Shown: positions 59,763 to 64,000 of the stretch, piece by piece
How positions within the stretch are numbered: the stretch's first letter is position 1
How the letters are laid out: the number at the start of each line of letters is the position of its first letter
Source: Owenia fusiformis
Taxonomy: Eukaryota; Annelida; Polychaeta; Sabellida; Oweniidae
NCBI GenBank assembly: GCA_903813345.2
Contig: CAIIXF020000001.1
Location: 13,409,915-13,473,914 of the forward strand
Direction of reading: 5' to 3'
Length of the DNA: 64,000 bases
Position numbers and translations under genes: made by a program
Notes under the pieces: generated by a model
Database searches by the model: none
Told to the model about the DNA's origin: nothing
What the model saw: only the letters and a program-made list of their open reading frames with translations

Positions 59763-62368
59763 ATGTATAGACAGCAGCAATCTCATAGACAGGTAAGATT
59801 TAATACATATTTATTATTGATTTCTTTCAACTTTTGTTATGAATAATAAATAGTTTTGTTTGAATAGCTCACAGAATGCATTACTTTATTAAAAGAAAAT
59901 GGTAAAATAAAATAGATGTTTCTTCTTAGAACTTTGTTCATTTGAGGAAAAAAATTATTAAAAGACCACATGTATTTTTTATTTTTATGTTTGAAATAAA
60001 TCATCTTGAGATAAAGTATTATGTATATGGCTTTGAATTAGTTCTGGTTATCACTAGCATAAAAGGAAGTTGAAACATTCAAGAACAGCTTTTAAGTTAT
60101 AGTGGTTCTTATCCCACTTTTTATATTTAGAAAAAAGTTATAAAATAAAATAAAAACTGCTAAAGCGGATTATTGGTATAAAAACGTTTTTTTAGTTTTT
60201 TTATGAAAATTACCTGTACAGTATATATTCTTTTCTTTAGTTAAAAATGTGTTTGATTTTGTTTATTTTATTTTACCGTGCGGTAAAAAGATTGGGTCTT
60301 GTTAATAGAATTAAGCTAGTTTTCTCAAAAAAGCCTCACTTTCTAAAAATGAGGCAGTTTTAGAGATAAACCCCAAATGAGGGATGAAGTGAAAAAAATT
60401 TCATTTTATATATTCTTTTGTTCACTATCAGTAGAAAATAACTTGAAAATCTGAGAATCACATGCTCCCAAAAAACAAACAGATAAAAAATAATAGGGAA
60501 TTAATAGCACCCAGTTGAGAAAATGTTTCACACAATGGCCTATAGCTAAAACTTATCCGCAACTGCATCTTGTTTTAATTGAACTACTACCCATAAATCT
60601 GGTGAATGCATTACGGATATATTAAATACAGTAAGCAAAAAACGTTTTGTAACCTCTTTACTATCCAGGGGAGATCACTGGTAATTGATGTTATGCAATT
60701 ATTACCATCTTCGCACACTCCGGTCTTCACTGTGACCGACGGGAGCCGAGTGAACGAAGATGATTATTACAAAATGTCAAAGTATTAGATACAAGTACAT
60801 CTCAATAATGGAATGATTTAGATAGTATATGTATGCAGAACATTCAAACCCCCTTAAGGCAATTAAAGGTTAATGACAGTCTAGTTCTTGATACTTGAGT
60901 TTACTAAGAAGAATTATTTGTATGATAAATGTAAATTTCTTAGTTACATCTCAGTAATTGCTGTATCCTTTTCTTGTGTTTTTGTGTTTCTTGTATTAAA
61001 AATTGTGTATAGTAAGACCTGTCTCAGTGAATACCTCTCTCCAGTGAACACCTGTCTCGAGTGGACACCCTTCCTCCGCTCATACTCTACTGACTTCTGT
61101 ATAAACTATGTCACTACCAGGATGTGTCCAGAGAGCATCATGCCTGTGACAGACAGATATGGTTGACTTGACAATATCCCCTCAGTGGCATTTGTTCAGA
61201 TCGTACATAAACAGAAATCATAACTTAATAGTAAATGTTTCTTGTATTTTCAGTTTGAGGGTTTTTATTCCCTTATGGCAGAGAGGCATGATATGTACAT
61301 GTGGGAGGGCATGGAGGTAAGATCATCTAAAATATTGTGTAATTTATAGAATTCCTGCAATCTGATTGGTTGATATTTGCCTGATCTTCTATTGTTGATA
61401 AGTTCTTAGGAATGATCAGACATATTCTACTAAATTGTATTTTGAGGTTTTAGATGTCTTGTTTGGACCTTGACATAGTTGGTTTTGGGGCTTTTGAGTT
61501 AGACATATTTTGGTTTAGGATGTTTGTGGAATGTGTGATCGTTTAATGGTTATTTTTTGAAAAAATTATTTCTGTATAAATATTGGTTTATACTTATGTT
61601 AGTTAAATGCAATACTGTTGAAATTACGCATTATGCATAAAATTTACATATCTCTGTTTTCAACCAGCATTTTAACAATTATATGTTTTAATCACATTTG
61701 ATATGTCTACCTTGAAACAATGTTGGATTAGTCCTGTTTTAACATGGTAAAGTGTATTTTTATATCTCATATTTGGAAAAGAGGGGGAGGCATGGGGGTA
61801 ATCCAAGAGGGTAGCTTTTGCTAATTTTTTTTTGATGGTTTGTGTTTTTTGAAGGGGTTTTATGTTTATCCTATGCTATGAAGTTTCAACCATTGTTGTT
61901 CTATTAGTTGAGCCTTTTTCCTTCTGGAACTGATACTTTTATTTTCTTCTATATTTTGGGAGCCTGTCATATAGAGTCTCCTTTTTCCTTTTACATGTTT
62001 TGATGAATATATTTTGTTCCAGGAGTAGATGTCCATTTCTGTTTTATATGGTTATGATGGTATAGTGATAAAAGTTATTTTTAGTTGTTTCCCAATTTTC
62101 TTTTCATCTAATCTTGCCCTTTGTGTTTTCTCACATATAACAAACATTTAAGGTTGATATACAATCATAAACCTACTTTGTAATTGACTAAGGTAAAGTT
62201 GAGATCAAATCACAGCATAATAGTTTTTCGAGTCTCATTGCCTTATGGTCAAGTGGTGCCTGGATTGAAAAAGATTTAGTATTTATAATCCGTCTGATTG
62301 TTGTTAACCTTTTACATTTCAGGCCCCCAGCTCATCTTCAGACGTGCCACACATATCAGAAAATCAAG
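59763..62368 (+). CDS. 5' part of an unrecognised plus-strand gene (tentative exons)
   Basis: Candidate exons: 59763-59792 (MYRQQQSHRQ, then GTAAGAT), one starting at 60669 after CTATCCAG (phase 0; reads VIDVMQLLPSSHTPVFTVTD and on to a TAG at 60786-60788), 61254-61316 (FEGFYSLMAERHDMYMWEG) and 62323-62368 (APSSSSDVPHISENQ), the last two with good acceptors and donors (GAG|GTAAGAT, AAG|GTAGGTA). The first, third and fourth fit one frame. The exon at 60669 has no strong donor: weak options are at about 60748 (CGA|GTGAAC, in frame) and 60784. Either a weak site is used, it is an alternative terminal exon, or one of the exons is wrong. The gene would continue beyond 62368, probably past the window. 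Function unknown. Confidence 0.4.
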
Positions 62369-62839
62369 GTAGGTAAATTGAAATGAAACATATTGATGAC
62401 TCTTAAATGCATCATTTTGCGGCGTGACATCCGGGTTTCTATTGGTTTTATATTAAAATTGAAATTAATCTTAGAAAAGGTCCAGATTCAGACAAAAAGA
62501 CTTGTTTGAATGCGTTTTGAACTCTCAATGGTATCGCTGTTCTAAGTCCTTTCTCGATATTCTAGAGTCCTTTCTCAATTGCTTTTAAGTTCAACTCAGT
62601 TGAGAATACTTGTTCTTAGTTTGAGCTGTCACATTCTGAGCATATATATTAGAATATATGTGAATATGTTTGTACAATGTACTGCAAATACCACACACTT
62701 ACATCCATTCTCTTTCTTTGCCTTTATGCTTAACCTGTTTCACTACATTCGTGTTTTATTTATTTTTTCTATTTATCTAGTAAATTTTATCAATGTCCCT
62801 TGGAGAGAGTAGAGCTGTGGTATTGTAAGGTCATCGGTT

Positions 62840-63475
62840 TTTATATTTTGACCCTTAATCAAAACTACCATGTGCAATTTATAAATGAGTAAGCAGTACT
62901 TTGTGTTCAACTTTAACCTTTTTGACTAGAAATAGATTAATTCACAATCCATTATAGATGATTAAATTTGTAATCAAATAAAAAGTGAAAATGTCTGAAA
63001 AAATCATGAGATGTGTATATTTGAATTTTCATCAGTATTATAGTTTGACCCTTTATTCAAAACTACCCCTGTGCAATGTATAAATTAGTATGAAATGGAT
63101 ATGTTTCGTGTCCACCTCTAGCCCCTATTAGTACGAATACATGTTGATTGATTCATAATCCATTATGAATGATTGAATTTGTAATTATATAAAAAGTCAA
63201 AAAAAATGTCTAAAAAATCATGTGATTTGTATATTTGATTTTTCATCAGTATGATAGTTTGACCCTTTATTCAAAATTACCCCTGTATAATGTATAAATT
63301 AGTATGAAATGAATATATTTCGTGTCCACCTCTAGCCCCTATTATTCCAAATACATGTTGATTGATTCATAATCCATTATGAATGATTGGATTTGTAATT
63401 ATATAAAAAGTCAAAACAAAATATGCATGAAAAAATGAGATGCGTATATTTGATATTTTTTATTAAAATAACATG
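62840..63475. repeat. Tandem repeat, three units of about 200-215 bp
   Basis: TTTGACCCTTTATTCAAAACTACC begins units near 62846, 63043 and 63258. Shared blocks include CACCTCTAGCCCCTATTA, TTGATTGATTCATAATCCATT and ATATAAAAAGTCAAAA. Units 2 and 3 are much closer to each other than to unit 1, so the array grew in steps. Confidence 0.9.
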
Positions 63476-64000
63476 CACATATAGTATAGTATATAGAAGT
63501 GTATTACTGCCCTATTCTCTTTTATAAATATTCAATTCATGAAAAAACGTTTAGTGATTTAAACATCACTTTTCTGTATAGTGACATGAATTTGATCTAT
63601 TAACCACAAATTATTCTATACATCATAAAGGTGATTGATGTTTATGCATATATTAAAATGCTTAAATACTGTTTTTATTGAACTTCAAAACATCAATACT
63701 GTATGTATTTAGATGATCTTTATCTATGCATTGAATTCAAAATGAGATGCAATCCAAATAATGTTTTGTCAATGAGTTACACTAAATAATATAAAATGAT
63801 AACAATATTCTATTGTATTAAAGGTGATATATACAGATAAATATGTTATTTAATCCTAATAAGTTTACAAGTGTTATAATCTCATTTCCATCTCTGGGAA
63901 GAATCCAGATGTCAAGGGTCAACAAGATGTCAATTTTTATCACTGACAGAATCATTATTAAGAATAAAATAAAAATTTAAAAAAGACAAAGAGATAAAGG
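63476..64000. other. Right edge, AT-rich, nothing recognised
   Basis: No gene, element or array is seen. It may be intron of the gene that starts at 59763. Confidence 0.5.

Noticed and set aside
1-64000. CRISPR arrays, operons, prokaryotic signals
   Set aside because: All genes are spliced; the tandem repeats lack regular repeat-spacer structure with unique spacers.
1-64000. tRNA, rRNA or snRNA genes
   Set aside because: No cloverleaf with A and B boxes or other RNA gene signature was recognised by eye; a covariance-model search was not possible here.

Overview
The window is AT-rich, intron-rich genomic DNA from an animal. Its genes are split into short exons by GT-AG introns of 0.1-2.5 kb. 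It holds a Rho-BTB tandem pair, an NHL-repeat protein, many DNA-transposon relics and a 5'-truncated LINE. The style fits a marine invertebrate (lophotrochozoan or similar), but the sequence gives no decisive taxon marker. All gene models are hand-built from open frames, splice signals and phase agreement; nothing was aligned to a database or to transcripts.

Layout. (1) 3.6-17.6 kb, minus strand: a nine-exon gene for a 2079-aa protein. It has a helical N-terminal domain that resembles, from memory, the N-terminus of RLF/ZNF292/ZNF654; a very long acidic disordered region with twelve 17/19-aa tandem repeats; four C2HC-type zinc fingers; and basic C-terminal exons. Its introns carry a 5'-truncated LINE and several repeats. 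(2) 17.6-33.3 kb, plus strand: two tandem RhoBTB (RacA-like) genes, each with ten coding exons and the same exon phases. Copy A has a canonical Rac-type GTPase domain; copy B has lost the residues needed for GTP hydrolysis. Some exon pairs are almost identical while others are strongly diverged. Copy A is head-to-head with the zinc-finger gene, and part of that shared promoter region is repeated in front of copy B. (3) 33.3-42.6 kb: no gene seen; a mariner-like MITE and a GATAA-rich repeat. (4) 42.6-43.8 kb, plus: a two-exon NHL beta-propeller protein. (5) 44.7-48.1 kb, plus: a four-exon gene for a 136-aa single-pass membrane protein, with a 1.69-kb inverted-repeat transposon in its first intron. 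(6) 48.4-50.5 kb: two more CAGGGTG-ended elements. (7) 50.5-64 kb: mostly non-coding, with one possible minus-strand terminal exon near 52.5 kb, the start of a probable plus-strand gene at 59.8 kb that runs off the window, and a 200-bp tandem repeat near the right edge.

The strongest unusual signals are the Rho-BTB pair with an apparent pseudo-GTPase copy and exon-wise sequence homogenisation, the duplicated divergent promoter, a 140-nt near-perfect hairpin 18 nt upstream of the copy A coding-exon acceptor, the coding minisatellite, and the transposon with a zinc-finger ORF. The genes do not form a single pathway; the only clear functional link is the paralogy of the two Rho-BTB genes.
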